A stretch of DNA of 11,999 bases, taken from NCBI RefSeq assembly GCF_036311985.1, contig NZ_JAZDCJ010000081.1; one strand, given 5' to 3'. This document shows, one piece after another, positions 1 to 7,400 of the stretch. The number at the start of each line of letters is the position of its first letter. Position 1 is the first letter of the stretch. The DNA comes from JAZDCJ01 sp036311985. GTDB taxonomy: Bacteria; Actinomycetota; Actinomycetes; Actinomycetales; Micrococcaceae. The notes under the pieces are model-generated. The model saw nothing but the letters and a program-made list of their open reading frames with translations. It was not told where the DNA came from and did no database searches. Made by a program: the position numbers and the translations under genes.

Positions 1-195
1 CTCGGTCATTTCCTCATCGAGCGCGGTCTCGATCACGGTCTTGGTCAGCTGCTTGAGCAGACCGTCCGGCCCGGTCAGGGACAGGCCCTGTTCCTTCGCC
101 ATTCTGACCAGCTCGCGCGCAGCGTCGCCCTCGGATACTTCTGTCTTCTTTTCAGCGGTTTTCGTACTCGGCACAGCCTCAAGTGTTGCGGCCAT
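1..195 (-). CDS. IS256-family transposase, N-terminal part (cut by left window edge)
   Basis: On the minus strand an ATG at 193-195 opens 65 codons that run off the left edge. The translation carries the N-terminal signature of actinobacterial IS256-family (mutator-type DDE) transposases, including the stretch KEQGLSLTGPDGLLKQL followed by ETALDEEMTE. The same region of the complete IS256-type transposase at 9943-11226 reads KEQGVSLVGPGGLLNQL, so the two are relatives but not copies. A strong ribosome binding site, GGAGGAG (202-208 on the complementary strand), lies just upstream of the ATG and fixes the start. The DDE catalytic residues would lie outside the window, so whether the gene is intact cannot be judged. 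Family assignment is secure; function is cut-and-paste or copy-out transposition as known for the family. Confidence 0.9.
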   Translation of the reverse strand, partial: MAATLEAVPSTKTAEKKTEVSEGDAARELVRMAKEQGLSLTGPDGLLKQLTKTVIETALDEEMTE

Positions 196-231
196 ATCGG
201 GCTCCTCCCCGCCAGGCTTACCGCCCGGCGT

Positions 232-266
232 GTCGAGCCGGATACACCGTTATTTCCACAGTCCCC
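232..266. repeat. Terminal inverted repeat of the left IS256-type element
   Basis: Read on the minus strand, the sequence starts GGGGACTGT, then three unlike bases, then AATAACGGTGT. The left end of the IS256 element at 9888 has the same GGGGACTGT-NNN-AATAACGGTGT pattern. This places the outer end of the left element at about position 265-266, next to the truncated IS21 sequence. Its partner repeat is outside the window, so the target duplication cannot be checked. Confidence 0.75.
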
Positions 267-317
267 ACCCCGGCGCAGTGAAGACTTGGAAATCCAACCC
301 GGTAACCCGATCGCCAA

Positions 318-1641
318 ATGCATCCGCGGCCCCGGCCCGGCGGCTCGGTGATGACCGGATACGAGGAGACCATCGACGGGTGGCTGGCCGAGGACCAGCG
401 GCGCCCGCGCAAGCAACGCCATACCGCCAAACGCGTCTTCGACCGCCTGGTGGCCGAGCACGGATTCACCGGTTCCTATTCAGCCGTGCAGCGGTACGTG
501 AAGCGGTTCAAAGCACGCAACCGTGCCCGGGGCGAAGGATACGCGGAACTGGTTTGGCCCGCCGGCACCGCGCAGGTCGACTTCGGCCAGGCCGAGGCCA
601 TCATCGCCGGATCCGGCAGCTGCTGCATATCCTGGTCATCACCTTCCCGTTTTCGAACATGCGTTTCGTGCAGGCCTACCGCGGCGAGACGGCCGAGTGC
701 GTTTGCCTCGGGTTGCGGACCATCTTCGAGCACATCGGAGCCGTCCCGAGACAGTTGGTCTTCGACAATGCCACCGGTGTGGGCCGGCGCACCGGGACGA
801 GAGTGATCGAATCCAAGCTGTTCAACGCGTTTAAGCTGCATTACCGGACCGCGGCACGGTACTGCAATCCGAATTCAGGCAACGAGAAAGGCAACGTGGA
901 GAACGCGGTCGGTTTCCTGCGCCGGAACCTGATGGTGCCCGAGCCCGAGGCCGCTACCCTGGCGGGCTTGAACCAGGTCCTGCTGGCCCGCTGCGACGCG
1001 CTGGCCAGCACAGTTCATGGCGCAAGCACCTTACGACCGGTGAGCTGTTCACCCAGGATGTTGCCGCGTCCATGGCCCTGCCCGGGATTGGATTCGACGC
1101 GGTGCGCTACGAATCCCGCAGGGCGGAGAAAACCGGGAACATCCTCATCGAGGGCAACACGTATGCCGCGGGTCCGGCGTTCGCCTCCCGCACGCTCACG
1201 GTGGGATTGCGCCACGATGTCGTCGAGATCCTCGACGAGCAGGCCGCGCCCGTCCTCACGTTCGGGCGGGTCTTCGGCAGACAAAGCCAGACGGTGTTCG
1301 AGCCGGCGACGTTGTTGCCGCTGCTGGTGCGCAAACCCGGGGCGTGGTCACACTCTCCGCTGCGGGAGGTGGTCCCGGACCCGGTGCGGGACTGGCTGGA
1401 CTCGGCGGGAACGGCCGAGCGGCGCCGGCTGCTGAACGCGGTGGACGCCGCGACGGGACCGGCCGGGTTCGAGTCTGCCATCCAGGCCGCCGAGACCTTG
1501 ATCCGTCACAACGGCACCCCGGATCCCGCAGCCCTGGCGATGCTCGCCCGCCGGATCGCCGACGGCGCCGAACCAGCGGCCGCCGAGGTGGATCTAGGCG
1601 TCTATGACAATCTCGTGGCAGCGGCCGGGGAGCTGGCATGA
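318..1641 (+). pseudogene. istA: istA, IS21-family transposase, 5'-truncated with two frameshifts
   Basis: IstA homology starts near 348 (YEETIDGWLAEDQ...) in the frame of position 318 and covers about 430 codons, but in three frames. The first piece ends near 611, where IIAG gives way to RQLLHILVITFP in another frame; this fits one deleted base. The second piece ends at about 1018, where STVH and WRKHLTTGELF join if one T is restored. The third frame then runs to the TGA at 1639-1641. The retroviral-integrase-type catalytic residues are visible: Asp in AQVDFGQAE, Asp in LVFDNATGVG and Glu in NEKGNVENAVGF. The N-terminal helix-turn-helix expected in IstA is absent, and stop codons at 279 and 303 close that frame upstream. 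Two independent single-base losses plus the missing N-terminus argue for a true pseudogene. Programmed frameshifting at these sites is not known for this family. Confidence 0.85.
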
Positions 1642-2370
1642 ACGGGGTCGAGGTCCAACAGATCATCGAGGCCGGCCGGGCGGCATCCCTGACCCGTGAC
1701 GTGCTGACCGAATGGGCGCAAAAAGGCACCCCGAAGCAGCGTGAATATCTGTTGGGCCTGTTGCAGGCCGAACACGCCTCGAGGCAGGAATCCCGTCGGC
1801 AGCGTCTGCTGCGTGCGGCCCGGCTGCCGGCGCTGAAAACCCTGGAAGGCTATGACTGGTCATCCGTCCGGTTCCCCGCGGACTACGGGCGGGAGGCGTT
1901 GACGTCGCTGGACTTCATTGACCGCGCCCAGGACCTGGTCCTCTATGGGGACGTCGGAACCGGCAAGACCCCACCTGGCCAGCGCGCTGGCTGCCGCTGC
2001 CTGCCAGCAGGGCATCCCGGCGAGGTTCTTCACTACCTCGGCCCTGGTGATGCAGCTGCGCCGGGCCAAAGAGGAACAACGACTCGACAAGGAGCTCGCC
2101 GCGCTGGCCCGGAACCGCGTCCTGGTCATTGACGAGCTTGGGTATTTGCCGATCGATACAGAGGGCGCACGCCTGCTCTTTCAGGTCATCACGGACAGCT
2201 ACGAGAAACAGAGCCTCATCCTGACGACCAATTTGGAATTCTCCCGCTGGGGAACCGTGTTCGGGGATGACAACATGGCCGCCGCCGTGATCGACAGGAT
2301 CGTCCACCACGGTCGGCTCCTGCAGTTCCGCGGCGAGTCCTACCGGGTCAAGAACGCCCTCATGAAATAG
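1638..2370 (+). pseudogene. istB: istB, IS21 helper ATPase, broken by one inserted C
   Basis: The ATG at 1638 overlaps the istA stop by ATGA, the usual translational coupling in IS21. The first frame reads through an N-terminal IstB domain to the Walker A motif YGDVGTGKT. At 1969-1972 there are four C's where three would keep the frame (GKT-HLASALA). The remainder continues one frame over to the TAG at 2368-2370. The second part shows Walker B (RVLVIDELGYLPID), the sensor-type LTTNLEFSRWGTVFGDD and the normal C-terminus. Repaired, the protein would be about 243 residues, typical for this AAA+ helper of IS21 transposition. The indel sits in a homopolymer, so a sequencing error is possible. As given, the ATPase would be cut immediately after the P-loop and be inactive. 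Confidence 0.88.
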
Positions 2371-2452
2371 CCAATCGCCGAAATGGCAGGAAACCGTGCT
2401 CAAGTGGCCGGATTCTTAGTGCTGAAACGGCCGACTTCAAGTTGACGAAACA
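2371..2452. repeat. Right terminal region of the IS21-like element
   Basis: This short non-coding stretch lies between the istB stop and the start of IS30 homology. It contains two related blocks, CTCAAGTGGCCGGA near 2400 and TTCAAGTTGACG near 2437, in keeping with the multiple transposase-binding repeats at IS21 ends. The outermost bases read TGTGTTTCG inward. The partner at the left end is not in the window. Confidence 0.45.
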
Positions 2453-2722
2453 CAGGGCGCGGAGATGGCCCTGCACAGCGCCTTCGGCATCGCCACCGAC
2501 ATGGACGTCTACTTCTGCGACCCGGCCAGCCCCTGGCAACGAGGATCCAACGAGAACACCAACAAACTTCTGCGCCAATACTTCCCCAAGGGCACCGACC
2601 TGAACGCCTACGGTCCCGAGGATCTGGAGCACGTCGCCCAAGAACTCAACGCCCGACCACCCAAAACGCTGGACTGGGACACGCCGGCGGAGCGACTACG
2701 TGGTTTACTTGAAGCCTGCTGA
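2453..2722 (+). pseudogene. C-terminal fragment of an IS30-family transposase
   Basis: In the frame ending at the TGA of 2720-2722 the translation begins abruptly with QGAEMALHSAFGI and continues through YFCDPASPWQRGSNENTN, LLRQYFPKGTDLN and LNARPPKTLDWDTPAERL. This is the C-terminal third of an IS30-family DDE transposase, including the last catalytic Glu of the NENTN motif. The upstream two thirds, with the first two Asp residues, are missing. Homology stops exactly where the IS21 right end starts, so the simplest reading is that IS21 landed inside the IS30 transposase and the left part was later lost. The ATG at 2465 is an internal Met, not a real start. Confidence 0.88.
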
Positions 2723-2727
2723 CCACG

Positions 2728-2757
2728 GGTGTTGCATCGACCCCTAGAATCTGCCAT
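2728..2757. repeat. Probable right inverted repeat of the IS30-type element
   Basis: Just after the IS30 transposase stop the sequence reads GTGTTGCATCGACCCCTAG followed by AATCTGCC. This resembles the GTGTTG...GACC...GAATC.GCC ends that I recall for actinobacterial IS30 elements. The other end is missing, so this rests on position and recalled similarity. It marks the likely left limit of the non-IS gene block. Confidence 0.5.
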
Positions 2758-2844
2758 TGGGGCTAGTCCCCTGTGGGCCGTGCGGTTGGCGACTCTTGAA
2801 CATCCCGTCGAAGGAAGTGGGGTAGGAAACCGTGAGACCGCAGT

Positions 2845-3159
2845 TCAGCCCAGTTCAACAAGGAATACTCCGGTGACAATTACCGCGATTCCGACGAGCA
2901 TTCGCTTTGTCAGGGGCTCCTTCCATATTAGATTTGCGAGGATCGCGAGCAAGAGGACACCAACCGCGGTCCAAATGCCGTAGGCAATTCCGACCGACAT
3001 GCCTGCTTTTAATGTCAGACCGAGGCACGAAAAGGATAGGCTGTAACCCAAGACGACCCCGATGAGCCAAGGCTTTCGTCGAAATCCATCACTCGCGCGC
3101 AGACTCATTGTTGCCGTGATTTCAAACATGATGGCTAGTGTGAGCCAAAACCAGCTCAT
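2845..3159 (-). CDS. SMR-family efflux protein, second subunit of a pair
   Basis: This is a 104-residue, four-helix protein of the small multidrug resistance family, the usual length. TM1 has the essential membrane Glu at residue 13 (AIMFEITATMSLRAS), the proton/substrate-coupling site corresponding to Glu14 of EmrE. TM3 has AYGIWTAVGV with the conserved Tyr and Trp. The ATG at 3157-3159 overlaps the TGA of the upstream SMR gene by ATGA, so the two are translationally coupled and probably form a hetero-oligomer with opposite topologies, as known for YkkCD and NepAB-type pairs. It is the last gene of the gcvT-purU-SMR run. Likely role: proton-driven export of a small cationic or amine-like compound from the cytoplasm. 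The substrate is not readable. It could instead be a guanidinium-type SMR, but the context favours a catabolic product or intermediate. Confidence 0.9.
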   Translation of the reverse strand: MSWFWLTLAIMFEITATMSLRASDGFRRKPWLIGVVLGYSLSFSCLGLTLKAGMSVGIAYGIWTAVGVLLLAILANLIWKEPLTKRMLVGIAVIVTGVFLVELG

Positions 3160-3515
3160 GACCCGGCATCGATTTCTGCCGGGTAGGGTGTCGGGTCTTT
3201 CGCCCCTCCGGTCTCGATCAGTATGACACCGACGATAATCACGCCGATGCCGATGATAGACGTGGTGCTAAGGTACTCGCCGAAGATGATCGCTCCGAGC
3301 AAGGCGATGCACGCAACGGCTATAGCCCCCCAAATTCCGTATGCGGGGGCAAGAGGCATTCCTGCTCGGAGGGACAGCCCAAGCAGGAAAAATGCCCCCG
3401 CATATCCGAGAACTACGAGCACCAGCCATGAGGGTTGACTAACCATTGCGCGCAAAGACATCGTCGCAATTATTTCCGACGAGATTGCGCCGGCGAGCAA
3501 CGTCCACTTATGCAT
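3156..3515 (-). CDS. SMR-family efflux protein, first subunit of a pair
   Basis: From the ATG at 3513-3515 this encodes 119 residues with four membrane helices, the essential TM1 Glu at residue 14 (LAGAISSEIIATMSLRAM) and the TM3 signature AYGIWGAIAV. An extended reading frame to a TTG at 3551 exists, but the ATG is preceded by AAAGGA at good spacing and gives the normal SMR N-terminus, so I prefer 3515. The protein has a hydrophilic tail of about 16 residues (GGAKDPTPYPAEIDAGS) that the second subunit lacks; length asymmetry is common in paired SMR systems. It lies about 70 bases after purU and overlaps the second SMR gene by ATGA. Expected role: half of a heteromeric drug/metabolite-proton antiporter. 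In Arthrobacter pAO1 a similar pair (NepAB) exports end products of nicotine breakdown, a useful analogy only. Confidence 0.9.
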   Translation of the reverse strand: MHKWTLLAGAISSEIIATMSLRAMVSQPSWLVLVVLGYAGAFFLLGLSLRAGMPLAPAYGIWGAIAVACIALLGAIIFGEYLSTTSIIGIGVIIVGVILIETGGAKDPTPYPAEIDAGS

Positions 3516-3585
3516 CTCAGACGTCCTTTTGCTGATTTTCGGTTGGTTCAAGGCAACGATGTCGAGAGTAGCTCGGAGTCAGCTA

Positions 3586-4428
3586 TCAATCGAGGATGAT
3601 CGTGTGGCCGTTCGTGAGAAAGACCCGTTCTTCAGCGTGGAGTTGTACGGTTTTTGAAAGGACTGCCCGCTCGATGTCACGTCCAACCACCACCATCTGC
3701 TCAGCACTCATTCGATGACTCACCGGTGACACTCCTTGTGTGATGATCGGGCCTTCATCGAGGTCTGCTGTGACGTAGTGTGCGGTCGCGCCCACAAGCT
3801 TGACCCCACGCTCCCGTGCCTGATGATAGGGCTTTGCGCCCTTGAAGCTTGGGAGAAAGGAATGATGGATGTTGATAATCCGACTCGCAAATCGCTGGCT
3901 GAAATCATCGGAGAGGATCTGCATGTAGCGTGCGAGAATGACGAAATCAACATCAGATTCCTCGATGAGTTGTATCACCCGTGCCTCTGCCTCGGCTTTC
4001 GTGGCAGGGGTTACAGGGATATGAGCGAAGGGGATGCCCTCCCGTTCGACCATCGGTCGCAGGAGCTCATGGTTCGAAACCACTACCGGTATTTCCACTG
4101 AGAGTTCACCCCGGCGGTAGCGATATAGCAGGTCATCCAGGCAGTGATCCAGCTGGGAGACCATCACGAGTGCGCGACGGTGCTGGTTCGCTTCGCGCAA
4201 TTGGATGATCGGGTCGAACGGCTCGAGCTGGTCAGCAAACGCGGTGCGAAGCCGCTCTCGGGGCGCTGGGCTTTCAAACTTGATCCGTACACAGAATTTA
4301 CCGCTCTCAAAGTCGGAGAACTGTGCACTTTCAAGGATGTTGCCCTGAGCCCTTGAGATCACGCCCGTAAGGGCGTGCGTGATGCCCGCCTGGTCGGGGG
4401 AAATGTACTTCAGCACATACTGCTGCAT
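3586..4428 (-). CDS. purU: Formyltetrahydrofolate deformylase
   Basis: The product hydrolyses 10-formyl-THF to formate and THF in the cytoplasm. The 280-residue length equals that usual for PurU. Residues 1-80 form an ACT domain (YVLKYISPDQAGITHAL), and about 85-280 form the formyltransferase-fold domain. The catalytic triad is visible: Asn186 and His188 in INIHHSFLPSFKGAKP and Asp224 in TADLDEGPIITQ. A TTG six bases earlier (4434) overlaps the preceding stop, but the ATG at 4426-4428 has GAAGAG six bases upstream and gives the normal N-terminus. It starts two bases after the stop of the GcvT-like gene, so the two are co-transcribed. In this setting PurU probably acts less in purine C1 balance than in freeing THF and disposing of carbon taken from a methylated substrate, as proposed for purU beside mabO and folD on pAO1. 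No folD or formyl-THF ligase gene is in the window. Confidence 0.95.
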   Translation of the reverse strand: MQQYVLKYISPDQAGITHALTGVISRAQGNILESAQFSDFESGKFCVRIKFESPAPRERLRTAFADQLEPFDPIIQLREANQHRRALVMVSQLDHCLDDLLYRYRRGELSVEIPVVVSNHELLRPMVEREGIPFAHIPVTPATKAEAEARVIQLIEESDVDFVILARYMQILSDDFSQRFASRIINIHHSFLPSFKGAKPYHQARERGVKLVGATAHYVTADLDEGPIITQGVSPVSHRMSAEQMVVVGRDIERAVLSKTVQLHAEERVFLTNGHTIILD

Positions 4429-4430
4429 GT

Positions 4431-5543
4431 TCAACTCTTCGCTTTGAGACGCTGCGGGTCGTACGCAGGAGTTTGGCGGACGACCGCGTGGGCCCCTGTG
4501 CCTTCGCCGATTCTGAGCTCTGTACCTAGGGAAGCGTGCTCTCCGTTGACTCGGGCGAGGGCCAGTGTCTTTCCGTTAAGGACCGGCGAAGGCACAGCCA
4601 CAGTCACTCGACCGGCCTGTGCGCCGTCGACGAATAGGGGAGCATTGTCAAGATTCTCTGCAGATGCGTCGATCTCGATGCTGACCAGCCGATTATCGAC
4701 GGAGTCCTTCTTCGCAAGCAGCGCGCTCCGGCCTTGGAAGTTTCCTTTGTCAAAGTCGATGGTCCACCCGAGACGGCATTCGAAGGGGGTGGTCTTTCGA
4801 TCGTATTCAACGCCGTTTACCAGCATGCCAGCCTCGGTACGAGCGACCATCAGCGCGCGCAGGCCCATCAGCCTGACTCCAAGATCCTTTTGCGCGAGAA
4901 TTGCATCCCAGAGCTGTGCTGTGTGGGCAATCGGCACCATGATTTCATAGCCGAGTTCAGCGGTAAAACCTACACGGAAGATTGATGCGGGTGCGCCGGC
5001 GACGTCCACTTCATAGAGTGCCCCGTAGTAAGGGAGCGCCTCGTTGGATACATCCGCGTCAGTGAGCCGTTGCAACAATGCACGGCTGTTCGGGCCCTGG
5101 ATAGACGCGACTGCGTACTCGTCGCGGCGATCGGTTAATGTTGTCCCTGGCAAGAGCGCCTTCTCGATCTGGGCCTGCGTGTCTAGTTCGCCCCCCATGA
5201 GCAAGATGCGCTCATCTGAGTATTTCACGACTGTGAGTTCTTCTTACATGAAGCCCTCGTCATCGACGATGACTCCGTATGCAAGACGGCCCAGTGGGAG
5301 TGCTGCGACATCGCGAGAGAAGATTGAATCTACAACCTTGATGGCGTCGGGACCATCGACAAACCATTTGCGAATCGGAGAATACTCGAGCACGACGACT
5401 GCTTCGCGAAGTGCCTGATACTCCTCCTCTGGGTCACCATAGTCTTGTGCCCATACCTGTCCGTACGTATCTTCCCAGTCTGACACCAGGTGTCCGAAGC
5501 GTTCGGAGGTTGGGTTGTGTGCGAGTCCGGTGGGTAGGGCCAT
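4431..5543 (-). pseudogene. GcvT-like THF-dependent methyl/aminomethyl transferase, interrupted by an in-frame TAA
   Basis: Two open stretches, 5247-5543 and 4431-5243, lie in one frame and are separated only by a TAA at 5244-5246 (codon 100). Joined, they give about 370 residues, normal for the aminomethyltransferase (GcvT) family. The N-terminal part has GPDA-type folate-domain sequence (FVDGPDAIKVVDSIFSRDV); later come SIQGPNSRALLQ, FRVGFTAELGYEIMVP, the LRALMVARTEAGM region and the C-terminal barrel. The stop falls in GFM-stop-EELTVV, aligned with the family GGI(L)DDL(I)V motif that holds the folate-site Asp; here the acidic pair is Glu-Glu. The expected residue is hydrophobic, so TTA (Leu) to TAA is a plausible single change. 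A GTG at 5226-5228 could restart translation, giving a protein without the first 105 residues. Start ATG 5541-5543 has AGGAAAGAG upstream. It is not necessarily the glycine-cleavage T protein: no gcvH/gcvP is near, and the neighbours suggest demethylation of a catabolic substrate. Confidence 0.82.
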
Positions 5544-5610
5544 GACAATACTCTTTCCTAGGATGGATGGCGGAAATTTGATGCGGTTGTTGGCTACTTG
5601 ACTGCTTGGG

Positions 5611-5628
5611 GAACGTCACGTTCGTCAA
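5611..5628 (-). promoter_or_regulatory. Dyad operator candidate next to a TTGACG -35-like box upstream of the GcvT-like gene
   Basis: GAACGTCACGTTC at 5611-5623 is a perfect 13-bp dyad around a central base, about 70 bases upstream of the GcvT-like start. On the coding (minus) strand TTGACG occupies 5628-5623, so the dyad would sit in the -35/-10 spacer, a classical repressor site. No convincing -10 box follows at 16-19 bases, so promoter function is uncertain. Confidence 0.4.
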
Positions 5629-5634
5629 GAGAAA

Positions 5635-5670
5635 ACTTGGAGCTCCCATTTGACTTGGAGCTCTCATCTG
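5635..5670. repeat. Two tandem 18-bp repeats upstream of the GcvT-like gene
   Basis: ACTTGGAGCTCCCATTTG (5635-5652) is followed at once by ACTTGGAGCTCTCATCTG (5653-5670), with 16 of 18 bases equal. Each unit carries a GAGCTC hexamer palindrome. They lie just upstream of the dyad at 5611-5623 on the minus strand. An 18-bp step is not a whole number of helical turns (about 1.7), so two proteins would bind on different faces. Activator binding sites are possible but unproven. Confidence 0.5.
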
Positions 5671-5766
5671 CTCGTATGCGCGCGTAGGAGCACCTGTAAT
5701 CGGGAGACTGTGGCGTGCACGTGCTCTTGGAGCGTCGCGTGGTGTGGTTCGAAGACCACCAGGAGA

Positions 5767-5797
5767 GGCGGCACCTTCTGTATTCTTCAGTGCCGCC
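5767..5797 (-). terminator. Stem-loop 28 bases after the MFS gene, probable terminator
   Basis: GGCGGCAC (5767-5774) and GTGCCGCC (5790-5797) form a perfect 8-bp GC-rich stem with a 15-base loop, starting 28 bases past the MFS stop codon in the direction of transcription. There is no clear U tract, as is common in high-GC actinobacteria. It would separate the transporter transcript from the downstream GcvT-purU-SMR transcript. Confidence 0.55.
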
Positions 5798-5824
5798 GCC
5801 CCGGTCGGCGCCGTTCGATACTTC

Positions 5825-7090
5825 TTAGGCCGAGGTTGGTTCAGAAGCGAGCTCGGCCCGATCTGTCTTGCTGGGGGTAACGTCTTTCATCACAACAAGG
5901 GGAATCAGGAAGTTCAATACGAACATCGTGATCGCGAGTGTAATGAAGCCTGCATTGTACGATCCGGTCGCATCGCGAACGGCGCCGATTACGAGCGGGA
6001 AGACAAGGCCGCCGACGAGGGCCCCAATTCCGTGGAGGAAGCCGTTCGCTGTCGCCGTCAGCCGGATTCCAACTGAATCAAAGGCGAGAGCAAACGCGAT
6101 CGGCAGTCCCGTGTAGTGGAAAATGCCGGCGATCGGGAGCAGGATTGCAAGTACGGTGTAGTTGCCTGCCAGAAGCGCCAACGCAAAGCCGATGGAGCTG
6201 AGCGCGAGTCCCAATCCGGAGAGCAGGAGGAGCGGCTTGCGGCGTCGCAGCTGATCGGAAATCAAGCCGGCAACAACCGCGGCTACCGTGCCGACCAACG
6301 GGTACACAGCGGCCATAAAGCCAGCACCCTCTGCAGACCATCCTGCTTCTTCCATGAGCAGTGTCGGAACCCAGAAGACGACCATCGAGAAGACGCCCCA
6401 CAGCCCGATGAGCACGAATGATGCGGCAATAATATTCCGGTGCGAAAGAACTTTGAGATACTGCTTTAAGATGCCCTCCTCAGGCGGTGCAAGCTTCCCG
6501 CGCTCCAGGTGCGGTGGCTCCTTCAGAAGTACCGCGGCAACGAGTGCCATGCCGATAATGATGATCGACGCGACGACGTTTCCAGCGTCGTAACCCGCGC
6601 TGGTGTAGACAATTGCCAGCAAGTACGTCGCAACAAGGGTGCCGACACCCTCGGTTGCGCCCATGACGCCGAGAGCCCCGGCCACTTTTCCTGACCGCTC
6701 GAACCACCGAGCCACCATCGTGTAAGGGCCAACGAACAGGAGCGCGATTCCGATACCCATCAGGGCGCGGGACAGGAGCAGAAATTCATAGTTCGGTGCA
6801 ATTGTGAAGATAATCTGGCCAAGACCTGCGATCAGAAGTCCTGCAACGGTGCCGGCCCTCGGCCCCCTGCTATCAACCCAGTTGCCGACGACTAGCAGGG
6901 TGATGCCACCGGTCAAGGCGGTGATCGACGCGAGCGAACCAATCTGGGTGTAGTTGACATCCAGATTTTCCATGATGGTGGTGACCTGTGTGGAATAACC
7001 TATATATGCGATGAACACGGCGACGCCGGCAAAGAAGCACACCGACAGCGCCCTCCACCGGCCCTGTAATGGCCCAGTAGTTTCTGACAT
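5825..7090 (-). CDS. MFS transporter, 12 transmembrane helices
   Basis: A 421-residue integral membrane protein with about twelve hydrophobic helices in two halves, a central hydrophilic loop (about residues 192-212, KEPPHLERGKLAPPEEG) and a charged C-terminal tail. The MFS motif A between TM2 and TM3 is visible as GNWVDSRGPRAG (residues 69-80), with its half-repeat LISDQLRRRKPLL in the second half. The ATG at 7088-7090 is preceded by GGAGAA eight bases upstream. It is flanked by a 310-base gap upstream and a stem-loop downstream, so it is probably its own transcript. Within the block the likely job is uptake of the compound attacked by the P450, or export of a product. MFS sequence alone does not give the substrate or the direction. 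No sign of damage. Confidence 0.9.
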   Translation of the reverse strand: MSETTGPLQGRWRALSVCFFAGVAVFIAYIGYSTQVTTIMENLDVNYTQIGSLASITALTGGITLLVVGNWVDSRGPRAGTVAGLLIAGLGQIIFTIAPNYEFLLLSRALMGIGIALLFVGPYTMVARWFERSGKVAGALGVMGATEGVGTLVATYLLAIVYTSAGYDAGNVVASIIIIGMALVAAVLLKEPPHLERGKLAPPEEGILKQYLKVLSHRNIIAASFVLIGLWGVFSMVVFWVPTLLMEEAGWSAEGAGFMAAVYPLVGTVAAVVAGLISDQLRRRKPLLLLSGLGLALSSIGFALALLAGNYTVLAILLPIAGIFHYTGLPIAFALAFDSVGIRLTATANGFLHGIGALVGGLVFPLVIGAVRDATGSYNAGFITLAITMFVLNFLIPLVVMKDVTPSKTDRAELASEPTSA

Positions 7091-7400
7091 TTCTTATTCT
7101 CCAATGTAATTTGATTGAATTGTGTCGATTCACTATCCATGCAGTCTATTTGTACACCAGGACATAAACCCTGTTGCGTCACGATAAGATCTGATCAAGA
7201 GGAAGCAGCGTGAAATTGCTTCCGCAGTTATCCCATCCAGAATGTAAGCCACTAAGAGACTAATTTTTCAGATGATTGCCCCATTGCACCTACGGTTGCC
7301 GGCGGCAAGGAGATTCGTATATGAAGGGTTCGATCGGTGTATCGTCTACCAGATGCTGCAAACACCCAGTGACTTTAAATGCGGTACCCCAGCCAACCGG
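7091..7400 (-). promoter_or_regulatory. AT-rich intergenic region upstream of the MFS gene with operator candidates
   Basis: No gene is evident in this 310-base gap, which is clearly more AT-rich than its surroundings. It holds three symmetric sites. TTGTACACCA at 7150-7159 resembles the TNGTNNACNA pattern bound by FadR-type GntR regulators. GATAAGATCTGATC at 7182-7195 is a near-palindrome. GGAAGCA at 7201-7207 and TGCTTCC at 7217-7223 form a perfect 7-bp inverted repeat with a 9-base spacer. The last could also be a weak terminator for the reductase transcript, though no U-run follows. The region probably carries the MFS promoter; I see no clear -35/-10 pair. Confidence 0.4.

Larger units (their letters stand above)
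267..2452 (+). mobile_element. Truncated, degenerate IS21-family element (istA-istB)
   Basis: Adjacent istA and istB genes overlapping by ATGA at 1638-1641 are the hallmark arrangement of IS21. The left end is missing: the istA N-terminus and left inverted repeat are not recognisable between the IS256 end (266) and the first clear IstA homology (about 348). The right end is placed at about 2452, where IS30 transposase coding sequence starts abruptly. The last bases, read inward on the minus strand, begin TGTGTTTCGTC, consistent with the TGT termini of the family. Both genes carry frameshifts, so the element cannot move by itself unless the indels are sequencing errors. Confidence 0.8.

Noticed and set aside
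41..317. Plus-strand open frame upstream of istA as a real N-terminus
   Set aside because: It is antisense to the IS256 transposase start and its ribosome binding site, and crosses the IS256 terminal repeat; only sequence from about 348 onward resembles IstA.
600..1020. Programmed frameshifting in istA
   Set aside because: Two separate one-base deletions at sites without slippery heptamers, plus a third indel in istB and a missing N-terminus, fit decay (or read errors) better.
2759..2771. GGGG-ctagt-CCCC as terminator of the SMR genes
   Set aside because: It is only a 4-bp stem with no T run on the minus strand, at the IS30 boundary; too weak to annotate.
4431..5543. Glycine cleavage system T protein in a gcv operon
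   Set aside because: No gcvH, gcvP or lpd is adjacent, the acidic motif is EE rather than DD, and the partners are purU and transporters; a catabolic GcvT-like role is more consistent.
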